From NCBI RefSeq assembly GCF_001742145.1, contig NZ_CP015749.1, positions 4,340,001 through 4,404,000 on the forward strand: a stretch of 64,000 bases of DNA, read 5' to 3'. Under the pieces are notes generated by a model. It worked only from the letters and a program-made list of their open reading frames with translations, was not told the DNA's origin and made no database searches. Positions within the stretch are counted from its first letter, which is position 1. Each line of letters opens with the position of its first letter. The stretch is from Pectobacterium parmentieri (GTDB lineage: Bacteria > Pseudomonadota > Gammaproteobacteria > Enterobacterales > Enterobacteriaceae). Shown piece after piece: positions 1-10,750 of this stretch. Both the position numbers and the translations under genes were made by a program.

Positions 1-1
1 T

Positions 2-646
2 GAGTTTTTACTTTTCACAGTGATGACGCCGTTGTACGTCACGCTAATTTACGATCTGCTTGCCCGACAGCGCCTGCGTTGGGGCTATGCTATGAGTGCG
101 CTTCTGGCAGTATTCGGCGCAGCCGTGATCCACTATCACGGCGTGAGCGAGCATTTCTGGTGGGGGTTCCTGCTGGTGCAGGTGGCTAACGTGTGTTTTG
201 CCGCAGGCCAGGTTGGCTATAAGCGCCTGATGGAGATTCATCCTGTGCCGCAGCACTGCGCGTTTTCCTGGTTTTATCTGGGAGCGGCAATCGTGACGAT
301 AGTCGCGTGGCTGCTCTTCGGTAATATGGCTAAGCTACCCACCACAACCTTGCAGTGGGGCGTACTGGCCTGGCTGGGGATTGGCGCTTCAGGCTTGGGT
401 TATTTTATGTGGAACTATGGCGCAACCCAGGTGGATGCCGGAACGCTCAGCATAATGAATAACTTTCACGTGCCGGCTGGGCTACTGGTCAACTTCGCCA
501 TTTGGCACAAAACGCCAGATTGGCTGAGCTTTATCGTGGGGACGGCAATCATTACGTCCTCGCTGTGGGTGCACCAGCATTGGGTCGTGAAGCGTCCTTC
601 ACGAACGGTAAATGATCACAAGCGTGCTGACGCGCCGAACGAATAA
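2..646 (+). CDS. bioP: Biotin transporter BioP (YigM), 3' part; gene runs off the left edge
   Basis: DMT/EamA-family inner-membrane permease; the E. coli orthologue YigM/BioP imports biotin and lies next to metR. The frame is open from base 2, so the gene enters from outside the window and the GTG at 20 is not a real start. About 215 residues remain of the roughly 300 usual in the family. They contain the second EamA repeat as hydrophobic helices, with a Gly/Ala-rich stretch near '[15 protein letters not shown]' and '[14 protein letters not shown]'. The tail is basic and hydrophilic. The 3' end overlaps the convergent metR 3' end by 95 bp. Identification rests on sequence resemblance plus the yigM-metR-metE order. 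Confidence 0.85.
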   Translation, partial: EFLLFTVMTPLYVTLIYDLLARQRLRWGYAMSALLAVFGAAVIHYHGVSEHFWWGFLLVQVANVCFAAGQVGYKRLMEIHPVPQHCAFSWFYLGAAIVTIVAWLLFGNMAKLPTTTLQWGVLAWLGIGASGLGYFMWNYGATQVDAGTLSIMNNFHVPAGLLVNFAIWHKTPDWLSFIVGTAIITSSLWVHQHWVVKRPSRTVNDHKRADAPNE

Positions 647-1487
647 ACGCATCAAGTACCGGTTGGCGCTGTTCTCCGTCGCGGACGGCGGCGTACAACC
701 GGCTCCAAAGCCCATCACCCAGCGATTTGGTTACAATTAGCCCTTGGCGTTCAAAACTTTCCACCACCCAGTGTGGTAGCGCGGCAATTCCCATACGGGC
801 GGCGACCATCTGAATCAACAGCAGTGTGTTATCCACGCTTTTCAGCGCAGGGCTGACGCCGGCTGGCTGTAAAAAGTGACGCCAGACGTCCAACCGCTGC
901 CGCTGTACCGGATAGATCATCAGGGTTTCTGTGCTGAAATCCTCCGGCTCGATCTTCTCTTTTTTTGCCAGTGGATGATCGGGAGCAAGCACCAGCCTGA
1001 CTTCAAAGTCAAACAGAGGCGAATAGTGCAGGCCGCTGCGCGGCATGATGTCGGAGGTCATGACCAGATCCAATTCGCCTTGCTGGAGTGCTGGCTGAGG
1101 GTCGAATGTCACACCCGATTTAAAATCCATTACGACCTGCGGCCAGTGCTGATGAAACTCGTCTAGCGCAGGCGTCAGCCACTGAATACAGCTATGACAC
1201 TCGATTGCCAGACGCAGCGTGGTTTGGTGCGGCTCGTGGCAGGCCTGCAACGCCTGCTGGATCTGCGGTAACACCTGCTCTGCCAACTGCAACAGAATTT
1301 CTCCCTGAGGCGTAAAACGTAGCGGCTGGCTTTTACGCACGAATAGCCTGAACCCAAGACGCTGTTCCAGATCGCTGAACTGATGGGATAACGCCGATTG
1401 GGTTTGGTGAAGTGCAGCGGCAGCGGCGGCTAACGATCCGGTATTGCGCAGTGCTTGCAGCGTTCGCAGGTGTTTGAATTCGATCAT
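552..1487 (-). CDS. metR: LysR-type methionine regulator MetR
   Basis: A 311-residue LysR regulator that, with homocysteine as coregulator, activates metE and other methionine genes in enterobacteria. The N-terminus (residues 1-60) is a winged helix-turn-helix with '[18 protein letters not shown]' as recognition region. The remainder is the substrate-binding-like effector domain, including '[19 protein letters not shown]', typical of MetR. It is divergent from metE with a ~104-bp intergenic region, the classical arrangement for MetR autoregulation and metE activation. Its 3' end runs under bioP. Length matches E. coli MetR (about 317). Confidence 0.95.
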   Translation of the reverse strand: MIEFKHLRTLQALRNTGSLAAAAAALHQTQSALSHQFSDLEQRLGFRLFVRKSQPLRFTPQGEILLQLAEQVLPQIQQALQACHEPHQTTLRLAIECHSCIQWLTPALDEFHQHWPQVVMDFKSGVTFDPQPALQQGELDLVMTSDIMPRSGLHYSPLFDFEVRLVLAPDHPLAKKEKIEPEDFSTETLMIYPVQRQRLDVWRHFLQPAGVSPALKSVDNTLLLIQMVAARMGIAALPHWVVESFERQGLIVTKSLGDGLWSRLYAAVRDGEQRQPVLDAFIRSARQHACDHLPFVKDASRPNAGAPTART

Positions 1488-1559
1488 GAGAGTCCTTCAC
1501 AGTGACAGTGAATAAATTGCGCTTGTGCTTACTACACTACCTGCGGATTATGGATGTGT

Positions 1560-1575
1560 AAACATCTGGACGGCT
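1560..1575 (+). promoter_or_regulatory. MetJ-like tandem met boxes upstream of metE
   Basis: Two adjacent 8-mers, AAACATCT (1560-1567) and GGACGGCT (1568-1575), each match 6 of 8 positions of the MetJ met-box AGACGTCT. They sit 17 bp upstream of the metE start, where the MetJ-S-adenosylmethionine repressor would block metE transcription or initiation. The match was made by eye; binding is inferred. Confidence 0.55.
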
Positions 1576-1591
1576 AAATGAGGAATTAACG

Positions 1592-3856
1592 ATGGCGATT
1601 GTGAATCACACACTGGGTTTTCCGCGCGTTGGACTACGTCGTGAACTGAAAAAAGCGCAGGAAAGCTACTGGGCAGGTAACGCGACACAGGAAGAGTTGC
1701 TGGCCGTCGGACGCGAGTTGCGTGCGCGTCATTGGCAACAACAGAAGGATGCTGGCGTTGATCTGCTGCCAGTGGGTGATTTCGCCTGGTACGACCATGT
1801 GCTGACCACGAGTCTGCTGCTGGGTAACGTACCTGCGCGTCATCAGAATGAAGACGGCTCGGTCGATCTGGACACACTGTTCCGTATTGGTCGTGGACGA
1901 GCGCCAACCGGTCAACCTGCCGCTGCGGCAGAAATGACTAAATGGTTTAACACGAACTATCACTATATGGTGCCGGAATTCACTCAAGGGCAGCAGTTTA
2001 CGTTGACCTGGACGCAACTGCTGGATGAGGTGGATGAAGCATTGGCGCTGGGCCATAAAGTGAAGCCTGTTCTGTTAGGTCCGGTGACCTACCTGTGGCT
2101 GGGTAAAGTGAAAGGCGAGCAATTTGACCGTCTGTCACTGCTGAAAGATATCCTGCCGGTTTATCAGCAGGTGCTGGCTGAGTTGGCGAAGCGTGGTATT
2201 GAGTGGGTGCAGATCGATGAACCTGCACTGGCGCTGGAACTGCCGCAAGAGTGGCTGGCCGCGTTTAAACCCGCTTACGATGCGCTGCAAGGTCAGGTGA
2301 AATTGCTGCTGACGACCTATTTCGATAGCGTTAGCCAGAATCTGGAAACGATCAAAGCGCTGCCGGTTCAGGGGCTGCATATCGATCTGGTTCACGGTAA
2401 GGATGATGCTGCTGCGCTGAGCGTCCAACTGCCTGCTAACTGGGTACTGTCTCTGGGGGTGATTAACGGCCGTAACGTATGGCGTGCTGACCTGAGTAGC
2501 TGGTTTGAGCGCCTGCAACCGCTGGTTGGGACGCGCGATCTGTGGCTGGGCAGTTCATGCTCCCTGCTGCATAGCCCTATCGACCTGAGTGTTGAAGTGC
2601 GTCTGGATGATGAAGTGAAGAGCTGGTTTGCCTTTGCGATTCAGAAATGTGCGGAATTGTCACTGCTGTCTCAGGCACTGAACAGCGGCAATGGTCAGGC
2701 ACTGGAAGCTTACAGTGCGCCGATTCGTGCTCGTCGTACCTCCACACGTGTGAATAACACGGCTGTTGCGCAGCGTCTGGCGGCCATTACCGCACAGGAC
2801 AGCCAGCGTCAGAACGTGTATGCCGTGCGTGCCGATGCTCAGCGTGAGCGCTTTAATCTTCCAGCATGGCCGACTACTACGATTGGTTCTTTCCCACAAA
2901 CCACCGAAATTCGCGGCCTGCGTCTGGATTTCAAGCAGGGTCGTCTGGATGGGAATAACTACCGTACCGGTATTGCTGAGCACATTAAACAAGCTGTGGT
3001 TGAGCAAGAGCGTCTGGGGTTGGACGTACTGGTGCACGGTGAAGCTGAGCGTAACGACATGGTCGAGTATTTCGGTGAGCATCTGGATGGCTTTGTCTTT
3101 ACCCAGAATGGCTGGGTGCAGAGCTACGGTTCTCGCTGTGTGAAGCCGCCAGTCATCATTGGTGACGTGAGTCGTCCAGAAGCGATCACCGTTGAGTGGG
3201 CGAAATACGCACAGTCTCTGACCGACAAGCCGATGAAAGGCATGCTGACAGGTCCCGTGACCATCCTGTGCTGGTCTTTCCCGCGTGAAGACGTCACGCG
3301 TGAAACCATTGCCAAGCAAATTGCACTGGCGCTGCGTGATGAAGTGGCAGATTTGGAAGCCGCGGGTATCGGTATCATCCAGATTGACGAACCGGCGCTG
3401 CGTGAAGGTCTGCCGCTGCACCGCTCGGATTGGGCCGCTTATCTGGCCTGGGCGGTGGATGCTTTCCGCCTGAATGCCGCGGTGGCGAAGGATGATACGC
3501 AAATCCACACCCACATGTGTTATTGCGAGTTCAACGACATCATGGATTCTATCGCCGCGCTGGATGCCGACGTGATTACGATTGAAACCTCTCGCTCCGA
3601 TATGGAATTGCTGGAGTCGTTTGAAGAGTTCGAATACCCGAATGAAATCGGTCCAGGTGTCTACGATATTCACTCTCCGAACGTACCGAGCGTGGAATGG
3701 ATGGAAGCCCTGCTGAAGAAAGCGGCACAGCGTATTCCTGCTGAGCGTTTGTGGGTGAACCCAGACTGCGGTCTGAAAACTCGTGGCTGGCCGGAAACGC
3801 GCCAGGCTCTGGCAAATATGGTTCAGGCAGCACAACGTCTGCGTGAAGCTCAATAA
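1592..3856 (+). CDS. metE: Cobalamin-independent methionine synthase MetE
   Basis: Transfers the methyl group of 5-methyltetrahydropteroyl-triglutamate to homocysteine in the last step of methionine synthesis; cytoplasmic and zinc-dependent. At 754 residues it has the normal full length. The N-terminal domain begins '[18 protein letters not shown]'. The catalytic C-terminal barrel carries 'IGSFPQT' and the zinc ligands in 'HTHMCYCEF' (His/Cys) and '[11 protein letters not shown]' (Cys). A GAGGAA ribosome-binding site lies 5 bp before the ATG. It is divergent from metR and probably controlled by MetR and MetJ. The high-GC third positions contrast with the AT-rich islands later in the window. 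Confidence 0.98.
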   Translation: MAIVNHTLGFPRVGLRRELKKAQESYWAGNATQEELLAVGRELRARHWQQQKDAGVDLLPVGDFAWYDHVLTTSLLLGNVPARHQNEDGSVDLDTLFRIGRGRAPTGQPAAAAEMTKWFNTNYHYMVPEFTQGQQFTLTWTQLLDEVDEALALGHKVKPVLLGPVTYLWLGKVKGEQFDRLSLLKDILPVYQQVLAELAKRGIEWVQIDEPALALELPQEWLAAFKPAYDALQGQVKLLLTTYFDSVSQNLETIKALPVQGLHIDLVHGKDDAAALSVQLPANWVLSLGVINGRNVWRADLSSWFERLQPLVGTRDLWLGSSCSLLHSPIDLSVEVRLDDEVKSWFAFAIQKCAELSLLSQALNSGNGQALEAYSAPIRARRTSTRVNNTAVAQRLAAITAQDSQRQNVYAVRADAQRERFNLPAWPTTTIGSFPQTTEIRGLRLDFKQGRLDGNNYRTGIAEHIKQAVVEQERLGLDVLVHGEAERNDMVEYFGEHLDGFVFTQNGWVQSYGSRCVKPPVIIGDVSRPEAITVEWAKYAQSLTDKPMKGMLTGPVTILCWSFPREDVTRETIAKQIALALRDEVADLEAAGIGIIQIDEPALREGLPLHRSDWAAYLAWAVDAFRLNAAVAKDDTQIHTHMCYCEFNDIMDSIAALDADVITIETSRSDMELLESFEEFEYPNEIGPGVYDIHSPNVPSVEWMEALLKKAAQRIPAERLWVNPDCGLKTRGWPETRQALANMVQAAQRLREAQ

Positions 3857-3874
3857 GCGTTAATTATCGATGAT

Positions 3875-3904
3875 ATCAGGGAGTCTATTGGCTCCCTGAT
3901 TTTT
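3875..3904 (+). terminator. Rho-independent terminator of metE
   Basis: Perfect 9-bp stem ATCAGGGAG / CTCCCTGAT with an 8-nt loop, followed by TTTTT-like sequence (TTTTTATG). It lies 18 bp after the metE stop. Confidence 0.85.
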
Positions 3905-4136
3905 ATGTATAAGTGGTAAATAAAATACATGTTTTGTTTTTTCATTCCACGTAAAATTTCTATTTCCTTCTTCGGTTTTTTCCTTCCTGTATATTAAACA
4001 TAGTGTTTTTTCTTTAATAAAATTGCTACGCGATCACGCTTTATTTTTTGTTTTTGGTGGGATTTTATTCGTGATGAATGAATATTTTTTTGCTGAACTA
4101 ATCTGTCTTATTTTGAATATTTAAATGACCCAGTCA

Positions 4137-4163
4137 TAAAGCTAAGAAATCTTGTGCCGATAA
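4137..4163 (+). promoter_or_regulatory. Sigma-28 (FliA) promoter of first chemoreceptor gene
   Basis: TAAAGCTA (4137-4144), an 11-bp spacer, then GCCGATAA (4156-4163), matching the enterobacterial flagellar consensus TAAAGTTT-N11-GCCGATAA in the -10 box and at all but two bases of the -35 box. It lies about 235 bp upstream of the gene start, implying a long leader. The remainder of the 3905-4397 gap is AT-rich with no gene seen. Confidence 0.85.
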
Positions 4164-4397
4164 GGTAAACGGCATAGATGCAGGTCAGGATGTACGAACA
4201 AGGAGGGGGTTGTTTATATTTTTGATAGATTGGTTATGTTGAAAATATACTGCTAATTATACTTTATAGGTAGAGATAATATACCCATAAATAGAGTTTA
4301 TTTTTTCTGAAAAGCCATTGCTTTCCATCCTGCAACATTATTAGGCAATAACTCTGCGTCATCGACATTATTATACTTTACCTAAAAGGAGTGAGAT

Positions 4398-6020
4398 GTG
4401 AATTTAGCGAATTGGCGTATCGGCTATCGATTGGGAGGCGGGTTTGCCGTCCTGATTCTGATGTTATTTGCTGTGAGTCTATTTTCTCTGTCTAAACTAT
4501 CCGGCTTTCAGGATGGTGCCAGAGACATCGTCAAAGAGGTTTATCCACAAACGGTAGATGCTAATGATCTCATCGATAACGTGAATGGGCATTTTGTCGC
4601 CTATTTGCAGATGATGTTGGTATCCGGTCAGGAACAGCGTCAGGGATATGTCGATCGGATTATGGCGTACCGCAAGGAAATTAGCCGTCTGCTTGATAAT
4701 CTGGAGAGCGATGCCTCAGGAGAGCGTTCCCGCAAGCAGGTGGGAGTTGTTCGCGGGTTTCGTGCCGAGTTCATCAAGTCCGGTGATCAAATTATCAGTG
4801 ATGCGTTGGCGGGTAATAACGACGTCGCCATAGCAGAATTCAATAACACCCTGAACGTGATTCAGCGCAATTACCGGGACTCGGTGAAACAGTTGGTGAA
4901 TTACCAGGACGAGGCGATGAATACGTCTGTCGAAACCATGGCAGACGTATACAGCAGTACGCGTCTCATTTTACTGCTTATCTTGGTGCTCGGCGCGGCG
5001 GCTGGCGCACTGATTGCCTGGTTGATCACCCGTAGCGTTACCCGTCCAATAGAGCAGGCTTTGCATGTTGCAGATCGAGTGGCACAAGGCGACCTGACCT
5101 CACACATCACGGTGGCCAGCAAGGATGAAACCGGGCTGCTGCTACAGTCGTTGGATCGCATGAATACCAGCCTGAGCTCGATTGTCGGCCAGGTACGTGA
5201 CGGCGCGGAAACGATTTCGACGGCAGCGTCGCAAATCACGGCAGGGAATCAGGATCTATCATCGCGCACCGAAGAGCAGGCCAGCTCGCTGGAAGAAACG
5301 GCAGCCTCGATGGAGCAACTGGCATCTACCATTAAAAATACGGCGGAAAATACCCAGCAGGCGACGGAGATTGCTAATAAAGCCACGGGGGCGGCGAAAC
5401 AAAGCGGTGAGGTAATGCTTTCCGTCACGCAGAAAATGCGTGGGATACACGATTCATCCCAGCGTATGGCAGAGATCATCGGTGTGATCGACGGCATTGC
5501 GTTCCAGACCAACATTCTGGCGCTGAACGCGGCGGTTGAAGCGGCGCGTGCAGGTGAGCAGGGGCGCGGCTTTGCGGTGGTGGCAGGAGAAGTTCGCTCG
5601 CTGGCGCAGCGTAGTGCGACAGCAGCACGAGAAATCAAGGCTCTGATTGATGATTCCGTGGGCAAAATCCGTGAAGGCATGGAGCTTGTCGATACCGCTG
5701 AAGAGACGATGGGGGGATTAACGGCCCACGTAAGAGACGTACACGACATTATCAGTGAGATTTCACAGGCCAGCCGCGAACAGAGTGATGGTATTAACCA
5801 GATGAATCTGGCAATTGGACAAATTGATACCACGACACAACAGAACGCGGCCCTGGTTGAAGAATCGGCTTCTGCGGCACAGTCTCTGCAATCACAGGCA
5901 ACTGTACTGGCGGAAGCGGTGAGTGCGTTTAAAATACAGTCGTATAGCCGTGGTAACGCTGCGTCTTATGCCTCGACGCCGGTGAGCACACCCATGCTGG
6001 CGCTGGCAAATAAAGCGTAA
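4398..6020 (+). CDS. Methyl-accepting chemotaxis protein (Tsr/Tar class)
   Basis: A 540-residue transmembrane chemoreceptor that signals to CheA/CheW. Order: TM1 (about residues 12-32), periplasmic four-helix-bundle ligand domain (about 33-190), TM2 ('[20 protein letters not shown]'), HAMP, then a methylated coiled-coil cytoplasmic domain. The conserved hairpin tip is '[20 protein letters not shown]'. The start is GTG at 4398, chosen because AAAGGAG lies 6 bp upstream and the second copy begins identically. It ends '...LANKA' with no CheR-binding pentapeptide, unlike its neighbour. The cytoplasmic half is almost identical to that of 6924-8588, and the periplasmic domain has diverged, so the ligand may differ. 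Ligand unknown. Confidence 0.95.
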   Translation: MNLANWRIGYRLGGGFAVLILMLFAVSLFSLSKLSGFQDGARDIVKEVYPQTVDANDLIDNVNGHFVAYLQMMLVSGQEQRQGYVDRIMAYRKEISRLLDNLESDASGERSRKQVGVVRGFRAEFIKSGDQIISDALAGNNDVAIAEFNNTLNVIQRNYRDSVKQLVNYQDEAMNTSVETMADVYSSTRLILLLILVLGAAAGALIAWLITRSVTRPIEQALHVADRVAQGDLTSHITVASKDETGLLLQSLDRMNTSLSSIVGQVRDGAETISTAASQITAGNQDLSSRTEEQASSLEETAASMEQLASTIKNTAENTQQATEIANKATGAAKQSGEVMLSVTQKMRGIHDSSQRMAEIIGVIDGIAFQTNILALNAAVEAARAGEQGRGFAVVAGEVRSLAQRSATAAREIKALIDDSVGKIREGMELVDTAEETMGGLTAHVRDVHDIISEISQASREQSDGINQMNLAIGQIDTTTQQNAALVEESASAAQSLQSQATVLAEAVSAFKIQSYSRGNAASYASTPVSTPMLALANKA

Positions 6021-6065
6021 ATTTGCTGTCATAATTTGCCCGCGTTGCGGCGCAACGTCTGCTTC

Positions 6066-6091
6066 ATCAGGGGGGTAATGGCCTCCCTGAT
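6066..6091 (+). terminator. Hairpin after first chemoreceptor gene
   Basis: ATCAGGGGGG pairs imperfectly with GGCCTCCCTGAT. There is no clear T-run, so termination is uncertain. Confidence 0.4.
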
Positions 6092-6104
6092 TCCGTTATC
6101 TCGC

Positions 6105-6329
6105 TATACCCGTCATACTTAAAGCCGCTTGTGCGTTGGCAATACTCGGCTCATCTCTGAGCCTCGTCCATCGGGCCAGCGCTAGCGCTGCTCAAATCGG
6201 TCTAAGACCGATTTGTCGCACGGTTGCCGCATTACAAGGCCATAAATGGTCCTTGCCCTAAAGGGTCAACGCAGAGCGTTGTTCAAAACGTCAACGTTTT
6301 GTCACGCAACTCGAATTATTTAGGGTATA
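6105..6329. repeat. MITE/ERIC-like repeat with TATACCC ends
   Basis: About 225 bp bounded by inverted ends TATACCCGTCATACTT at the left and TCGAATTATTTAGGGTATA at the right. I recall these ends from ERIC-like and related miniature elements in Pectobacterium, Serratia and Yersinia. The interior contains nested palindromes: AGCGCTAGCGCT, AATCGGTCTAAGACCGATT, and an AAAACGTCAACGTTTT hairpin. No coding capacity. It lies in the 0.9-kb gap between the two chemoreceptor genes. Confidence 0.7.
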
Positions 6330-6561
6330 TAGAGTAAATCTTTTTTTTCCCCTGCTTATTCAGTTTGTTGTCCTTTTTTAAGAAATATTCCATCTATTTA
6401 TTTTTAATATCAAATATGTCTGACTATCATTTGATGTGGTTGAGGCGTTATTTTTGTTAATTATTGTTGAATTAACCTGTGATTTTTCCGATCGAAACTT
6501 AATTTTTGATAGTTGTAATCTATTTATTGTCTGTTTTTGAATGATTTAAACGATCAATTTG

Positions 6562-6588
6562 TAAAGTTTAGAAACAAGTTGCCGATAA
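6562..6588 (+). promoter_or_regulatory. Sigma-28 (FliA) promoter of second chemoreceptor gene
   Basis: TAAAGTTT (6562-6569), an 11-bp spacer, then GCCGATAA (6581-6588): an exact match to the FliA consensus. It sits about 335 bp upstream of the start codon, so the transcript would carry a leader of roughly 330 nt. The 6330-6923 stretch otherwise shows no convincing gene. Confidence 0.9.
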
Positions 6589-6923
6589 AACGAATAACAC
6601 AGGAACGGCTATGGATGCACGAATACGGAGAGGGAAGGTCATTATCTCACCTCGATAACGTCTCCGCGGTCTTATCAATCGTATTTGTACCACTGTTAGA
6701 TTTATTGCCACTTTTGCACCTCAACACCTGAGGAAAATTATTTGATTTTTGATCGCGCCCCTCATGCTGAGAGCGTGCGTAAAAATGCCTGCCTCAAGGT
6801 ATCTCTGGTATATCAGAAGGAAACCGCTTTTTCCTTCGGATAGCCATTCTCCGCCCTGTGGTCTATCAAGCTGCGACATGTGCGCAACTGACCTTGCTAT
6901 GCATTACCTAAAAGGAGTGAGAC

Positions 6924-8588
6924 ATGAATTTAGCAAACTGGCGTATTGGTTATCGATTGGGGGCTGGATTTTCCATCCTGATACTGATGTTGTTTGCCGT
7001 AAGTATTTTTTCCCTGTCTAAGTTGTCCGGCTTTCAGGACGGTGCCAGAGGCATTGTCAAAGACGTCTATCCACAAACGATGGATGCTAATAATCTCATC
7101 GACAATGTCACGAGTATTCTGGTGGCGTACCAGCGGCTGATGCTGGTTTCGGGTGAGGAACAGATCCAGACAAACGTTACTCGCGTGAATGAATTCCGCC
7201 AGGAAATTGGTCGTCTACTGGAAAAGCTAGAAAGTCAAACCGTTGAAGAACGTTCGGTCACCCAGCTACGCGCGATTCGCGCGATTCGTACTGAGTTTCT
7301 GAAGTCTGGCGATAAAATCATTAGCGACGTGGTAGCGGGCAATCGGGAAGCGGCGATCGAGGAGTTCAACAACAACCTGAACGTGGTTCAACGCCAATAC
7401 CGCGATGCGGTGAAGCAATTAGTGAACTACCAGGATGATGCGATGGATACCTCTATTGAAGCCATGGCTGAGGTATACAGCGAGACCCGTATTATTCTGC
7501 TGCTTATTTTGGCTCTGGGTGCCGTATTTGGTGCATTAATTGCCTGGTCGATCACGCGCAGCGTAACCCGGCCGATACAGCAGGCTTTGCAAGTAGCAGA
7601 CAGAGTAGCGCAGGGCGACCTGACCTCACGTATCACTGTTACCAGCAAAGATGAAACGGGATTGCTGCTGCAATCGTTGGATCACATGAACACCAGCCTG
7701 AGCACGATTGTCGGGCAGGTACGTGACGGAGCGGAAACGATCTCGACGGCGGCTTCACAGATTGCCGCAGGTAATCAGGATCTGTCATCGCGCACCGAAG
7801 AGCAGGCCAGCTCACTGGAAGAAACGGCGGCCTCAATGGAACAACTGACCTCCACCATTAAAAATACGGCGGAAAACACCCAACAGGCGACAGATATTGC
7901 GAATAAAGCCTCTGGTGCTGCCAAGCAAAGCGGTGATGTCATGGTGTCCGTGACGCAGAAAATGCGCGGTATTCGCGATTCATCCCAGCGTATGGCCGAG
8001 ATTATTGGTGTGATCGACGGCATTGCCTTCCAGACCAATATTCTGGCACTGAACGCGGCGGTTGAAGCGGCGCGTGCGGGTGAGCAAGGACGTGGCTTTG
8101 CGGTGGTGGCAGGCGAAGTACGTTCTCTGGCACAGCGCAGTGCGACGGCCGCGCGTGAGATCAAGGATTTGATCGACGATTCTGTGAACAAAATTCAGGA
8201 AGGCATGTCGCTGGTGGATACTGCTGAAGAAACCATGGGCGGATTAACCGGCTATGTCCGGGATGTGAATGAAATCATCAGTGAAATCTCGCAGGCCAGT
8301 CGTGAGCAGAGCGACGGGATTAACCAGATGAATTTGGCGGTTGGGCAAATTGATACCACGACCCAGCAGAATGCGGCTCTGGTTGAAGAATCTGCCTCTG
8401 CGGCACTTTCTCTGCAAGCACAGGCTTCCGTGCTGGCGGAAGCGGTGAGCGCGTTTAAACTGCTGTCATATGGCAACGGCAAAGCCGCTTCTTATGCATC
8501 GTCCCCAACACGTACCCCAACGCTGTCTTTAGCACCTGCGACGCCTGCAAAAGATCAGGGCAACAATGGTGACTGGACTACGTTCTAA
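6924..8588 (+). CDS. Methyl-accepting chemotaxis protein with CheR-tether-like tail
   Basis: A 554-residue chemoreceptor with the same layout as the preceding one: TM1, four-helix periplasmic domain, TM2 ('[20 protein letters not shown]'), HAMP and cytoplasmic signalling coiled coil with the same hairpin tip. The ATG is preceded by the same AAAAGGAGTGAGA as its paralogue. It ends 'NGDWTTF', which resembles the NWETF-type pentapeptide that docks CheR/CheB; the first copy lacks it. Near-identity in the signalling half with a diverged ligand domain indicates a tandem duplication within the metE-ysgA interval, which in E. coli has no chemoreceptor. Ligand unknown. Confidence 0.95.
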   Translation: MNLANWRIGYRLGAGFSILILMLFAVSIFSLSKLSGFQDGARGIVKDVYPQTMDANNLIDNVTSILVAYQRLMLVSGEEQIQTNVTRVNEFRQEIGRLLEKLESQTVEERSVTQLRAIRAIRTEFLKSGDKIISDVVAGNREAAIEEFNNNLNVVQRQYRDAVKQLVNYQDDAMDTSIEAMAEVYSETRIILLLILALGAVFGALIAWSITRSVTRPIQQALQVADRVAQGDLTSRITVTSKDETGLLLQSLDHMNTSLSTIVGQVRDGAETISTAASQIAAGNQDLSSRTEEQASSLEETAASMEQLTSTIKNTAENTQQATDIANKASGAAKQSGDVMVSVTQKMRGIRDSSQRMAEIIGVIDGIAFQTNILALNAAVEAARAGEQGRGFAVVAGEVRSLAQRSATAAREIKDLIDDSVNKIQEGMSLVDTAEETMGGLTGYVRDVNEIISEISQASREQSDGINQMNLAVGQIDTTTQQNAALVEESASAALSLQAQASVLAEAVSAFKLLSYGNGKAASYASSPTRTPTLSLAPATPAKDQGNNGDWTTF

Positions 8589-8616
8589 GGCTGACTGTGT
8601 AAGACGCTGAAACACA

Positions 8617-8645
8617 AACGCCACCGTTTTTCGGTGGCGTTTTAG
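8617..8645 (+). terminator. Bidirectional terminator between chemoreceptor gene and ysgA
   Basis: Ten-base-pair stem AACGCCACCG / CGGTGGCGTT with a TTTTT loop and a T-tract on the plus side and A-rich flank on the other. It can serve both convergent genes. Confidence 0.85.
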
Positions 8646-8677
8646 ATCGTGGATAAGAACGCGAACGAGTGACGGCG

Positions 8678-9505
8678 CTACGCTACACCGTTTTTCTGGA
8701 ACCATGCCAGCATCCGTTGCCAACCGTCACGTGCGGATTCTTCATGATAGCTGGGGCGATAATCGGCATGGAAAGCATGCCCGGCATCGGGGTAGACGAT
8801 GATTTCTGCCGTCGCGTTCGCAGCGCGTAGCGCCTGTCGCATGATATCCACTTTTTCCAGCGGAATACTCTCGTCTTTCGCTCCGTATAACCCCAACACG
8901 GGCGCTTCCAATTCCGTTGCAATATCGACGGGATGTTTGGGGCTGTTCAGCGTTTTCTCACCGGTAAATTTGCCGTACCACGCGACGGCCGCTTTGAGTT
9001 GCGGGTTGTGCGCGGCGTAGAGCCAGGTGATACGCCCGCCCCAACAGAATCCCGTGATCGCCAGCTTGCTGGCATCGCCGCCCTGTTTAATCGCCCAGTT
9101 GGCGGTGTGATCGAGATCGGACAGCACCTGTGAATCGGGAACCTTATGCACCAGCTCGGTCAGGATTTGCTGAATGTCGTTATAGTGGCTGGGGTCGCCC
9201 TGACGGAAATACAACTCTGGGGCGATGGCCATATAGCCCTGTTTAGCCAGCCTGCGGCAAACATCCTGAATGTGTTGATGAACGCCGAAAATTTCCTGCA
9301 CCACCAGAACGATAGGGAGTGGTCCATCATGGTTCGCTGGCCTGGCGATATAGGCGGGTAGCTGCTCACCCTGAGAAGGGATGGTGGTTTCACTGGCAAC
9401 GATACCGACAGAATCCGTGGTAATGATGGAGAAGCCCTGAGGTTCTGCTGCCGGGGATAACCCTTGAGGAAGATGTTTGAAGGTCGTCTGTTCATCGGTC
9501 TTCAT
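8678..9505 (-). CDS. ysgA: Dienelactone hydrolase family protein (YsgA-like)
   Basis: Alpha/beta-hydrolase of the dienelactone hydrolase family, predicted cytoplasmic; physiological substrate unknown. Motifs: 'VVQEIFGVH', the nucleophile elbow 'GFCWGGR' (Cys in place of Ser, typical of this family), an Asp in 'YGAKDESIP' and His in '[15 protein letters not shown]', giving a Cys-Asp-His triad. The frame stays open to 9574, but ATG at 9505 is preferred because AGGAG lies 9 bp upstream and the resulting 275 residues match E. coli YsgA (271). The metE-ysgA-udp order is that of E. coli, with the chemoreceptor pair inserted. Confidence 0.9.
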   Translation of the reverse strand: MKTDEQTTFKHLPQGLSPAAEPQGFSIITTDSVGIVASETTIPSQGEQLPAYIARPANHDGPLPIVLVVQEIFGVHQHIQDVCRRLAKQGYMAIAPELYFRQGDPSHYNDIQQILTELVHKVPDSQVLSDLDHTANWAIKQGGDASKLAITGFCWGGRITWLYAAHNPQLKAAVAWYGKFTGEKTLNSPKHPVDIATELEAPVLGLYGAKDESIPLEKVDIMRQALRAANATAEIIVYPDAGHAFHADYRPSYHEESARDGWQRMLAWFQKNGVA

Positions 9506-9638
9506 TACGCGCTCTCCTGTTACCGGCCTGCCGGGTTTCATGTGAAAGAGGGATGTCATGATAAATACTATCAATGATTAAAGAATCTACACTAGAAGAC
9601 AATTAATCGGCAAAAATGAATTCCGCACTCAATAAAAA

Positions 9639-9653
9639 GTGATTTGTGTCACA
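9639..9653 (+). promoter_or_regulatory. CRP-type site 1 upstream of udp
   Basis: GTGA-TTTGTG-TCACA within AT-rich flanks, matching the CRP half-sites TGTGA/TCACA. It lies 52 bp upstream of a second site. Confidence 0.7.
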
Positions 9654-9690
9654 TTTTTTATGTATTTTGAATATTGTTTCTTTTTTATAG

Positions 9691-9704
9691 GTGACTGGCA
9701 TCAC
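9691..9704 (+). promoter_or_regulatory. CRP-type site 2 upstream of udp
   Basis: GTGA-CTGGCA-TCAC, a symmetric CRP-like site. Two CRP sites about 52 bp apart is the layout of CRP/CytR-controlled nucleoside promoters such as E. coli udp and deoP2; CytR control is inferred from this. Confidence 0.65.
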
Positions 9705-9830
9705 TTAAAAAAACGTAATGATGCGCTAAAGTCTTTTATTAGACGGATGCTTACAGACTGCGACAAGCAGCTTCGGTGAGGCATTCGGCGCGATTTCTCG
9801 AATACCCAATTGATTGCCCGGGAGGCAGTT

Positions 9831-10601
9831 ATGTCTACATCTGATGTGTTCCATCTTGGTCTGGTCAAGAACGATTTACAGGGCGCGACGCTGGCTATCG
9901 TGCCCGGCGATCCTGAGCGTGTCGAAAAAATTGCTCGCCTGATGGATAACCCGGTACATCTGGCATCACACCGTGAATTTACCTCCTGGCGTGCAGAGTT
10001 GGACGGCAAGGCAATCATTGTCTGCTCGACAGGTATCGGTGGGCCGTCAACGTCAATCGTGGTAGAAGAACTGGCGCAGCTCGGTATTCGCACTTTCCTG
10101 CGTGTCGGTACGACAGGGGCGATTCAGCCCGGTATCAATGTCGGTGATGTTCTGGTCACTACCGCCGCTGTCCGTCTTGACGGCGCGAGTTTGCACTTCG
10201 CGCCAATGGAGTTCCCAGCCGTGGCTGATTTCGGCTGTACTACCGCGCTGGTGGATGCGGCGAAGGCATCTGGTATCGCGTTGCACGTGGGCATTACGGC
10301 GTCTTCCGATACGTTCTATCCCGGCCAGGAACGTTATGACACGTTCTCTGGACGCGTGGTGCGTCGCTTCCGCGGCTCGATGGAAGAGTGGCAGAGCATG
10401 GGCGTGCTGAACTATGAAATGGAATCTGCCACGCTGCTGACCATGTGCGCCAGCCAGGGACTAAAAGCCGGCATGATCGCGGGCGTGATCGTGAACCGTA
10501 CCCAACAAGAAATCCCAGATGCGGCAACGATGAAGCTGGCCGAAACCACTGTTATCAAGGTATTGCTGGATGCGACACGTCGCTTGTTAGCCGCTGAATA
10601 A
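9831..10601 (+). CDS. udp: Uridine phosphorylase
   Basis: Cytoplasmic enzyme that splits uridine with phosphate to uracil and ribose-1-phosphate (pyrimidine salvage). The start is ATG at 9831 with GGAGG 6 bp upstream. This gives 256 residues, close to E. coli Udp (253), and begins '[11 protein letters not shown]'. Family landmarks: '[13 protein letters not shown]' (phosphate-binding), '[12 protein letters not shown]', '[10 protein letters not shown]', and '[12 protein letters not shown]' near the ribose/uracil site. CRP-type sites lie upstream. A frame extension to 9810 was rejected because it lacks a ribosome-binding site. Confidence 0.97.
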   Translation: MSTSDVFHLGLVKNDLQGATLAIVPGDPERVEKIARLMDNPVHLASHREFTSWRAELDGKAIIVCSTGIGGPSTSIVVEELAQLGIRTFLRVGTTGAIQPGINVGDVLVTTAAVRLDGASLHFAPMEFPAVADFGCTTALVDAAKASGIALHVGITASSDTFYPGQERYDTFSGRVVRRFRGSMEEWQSMGVLNYEMESATLLTMCASQGLKAGMIAGVIVNRTQQEIPDAATMKLAETTVIKVLLDATRRLLAAE

Positions 10602-10624
10602 GCGCAAAAAGTGATGATATTTTG

Positions 10625-10652
10625 GGCTGGTCATCGCAGAGGCCAGCCTTTA
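10625..10652 (+). terminator. Probable terminator of udp
   Basis: GGCTGG (10625-10630) pairs with CCAGCC (10643-10648), followed by TTTAT. Short stem and weak tail. Confidence 0.5.
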
Positions 10653-10750
10653 TCCTAATAACTTGTTCTGGTTTATTGGGTTAACCTGCGACGCACTCTG
10701 CGTGTGTAATACGGTTGCCTTGCTCGCCTTTCAACCTCGCAAGGAGATGT

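Noticed and set aside
2660..3853. 397-codon minus-strand open frame across metE
   Set aside because: Antisense to a certain gene in a high-GC third-position region; its sequence resembles nothing and has no ribosome-binding site.
6537..6731. 64-codon plus frame between the chemoreceptor genes
   Set aside because: It spans the sigma-28 promoter, has no ribosome-binding site and no recognisable similarity; treated as leader sequence.
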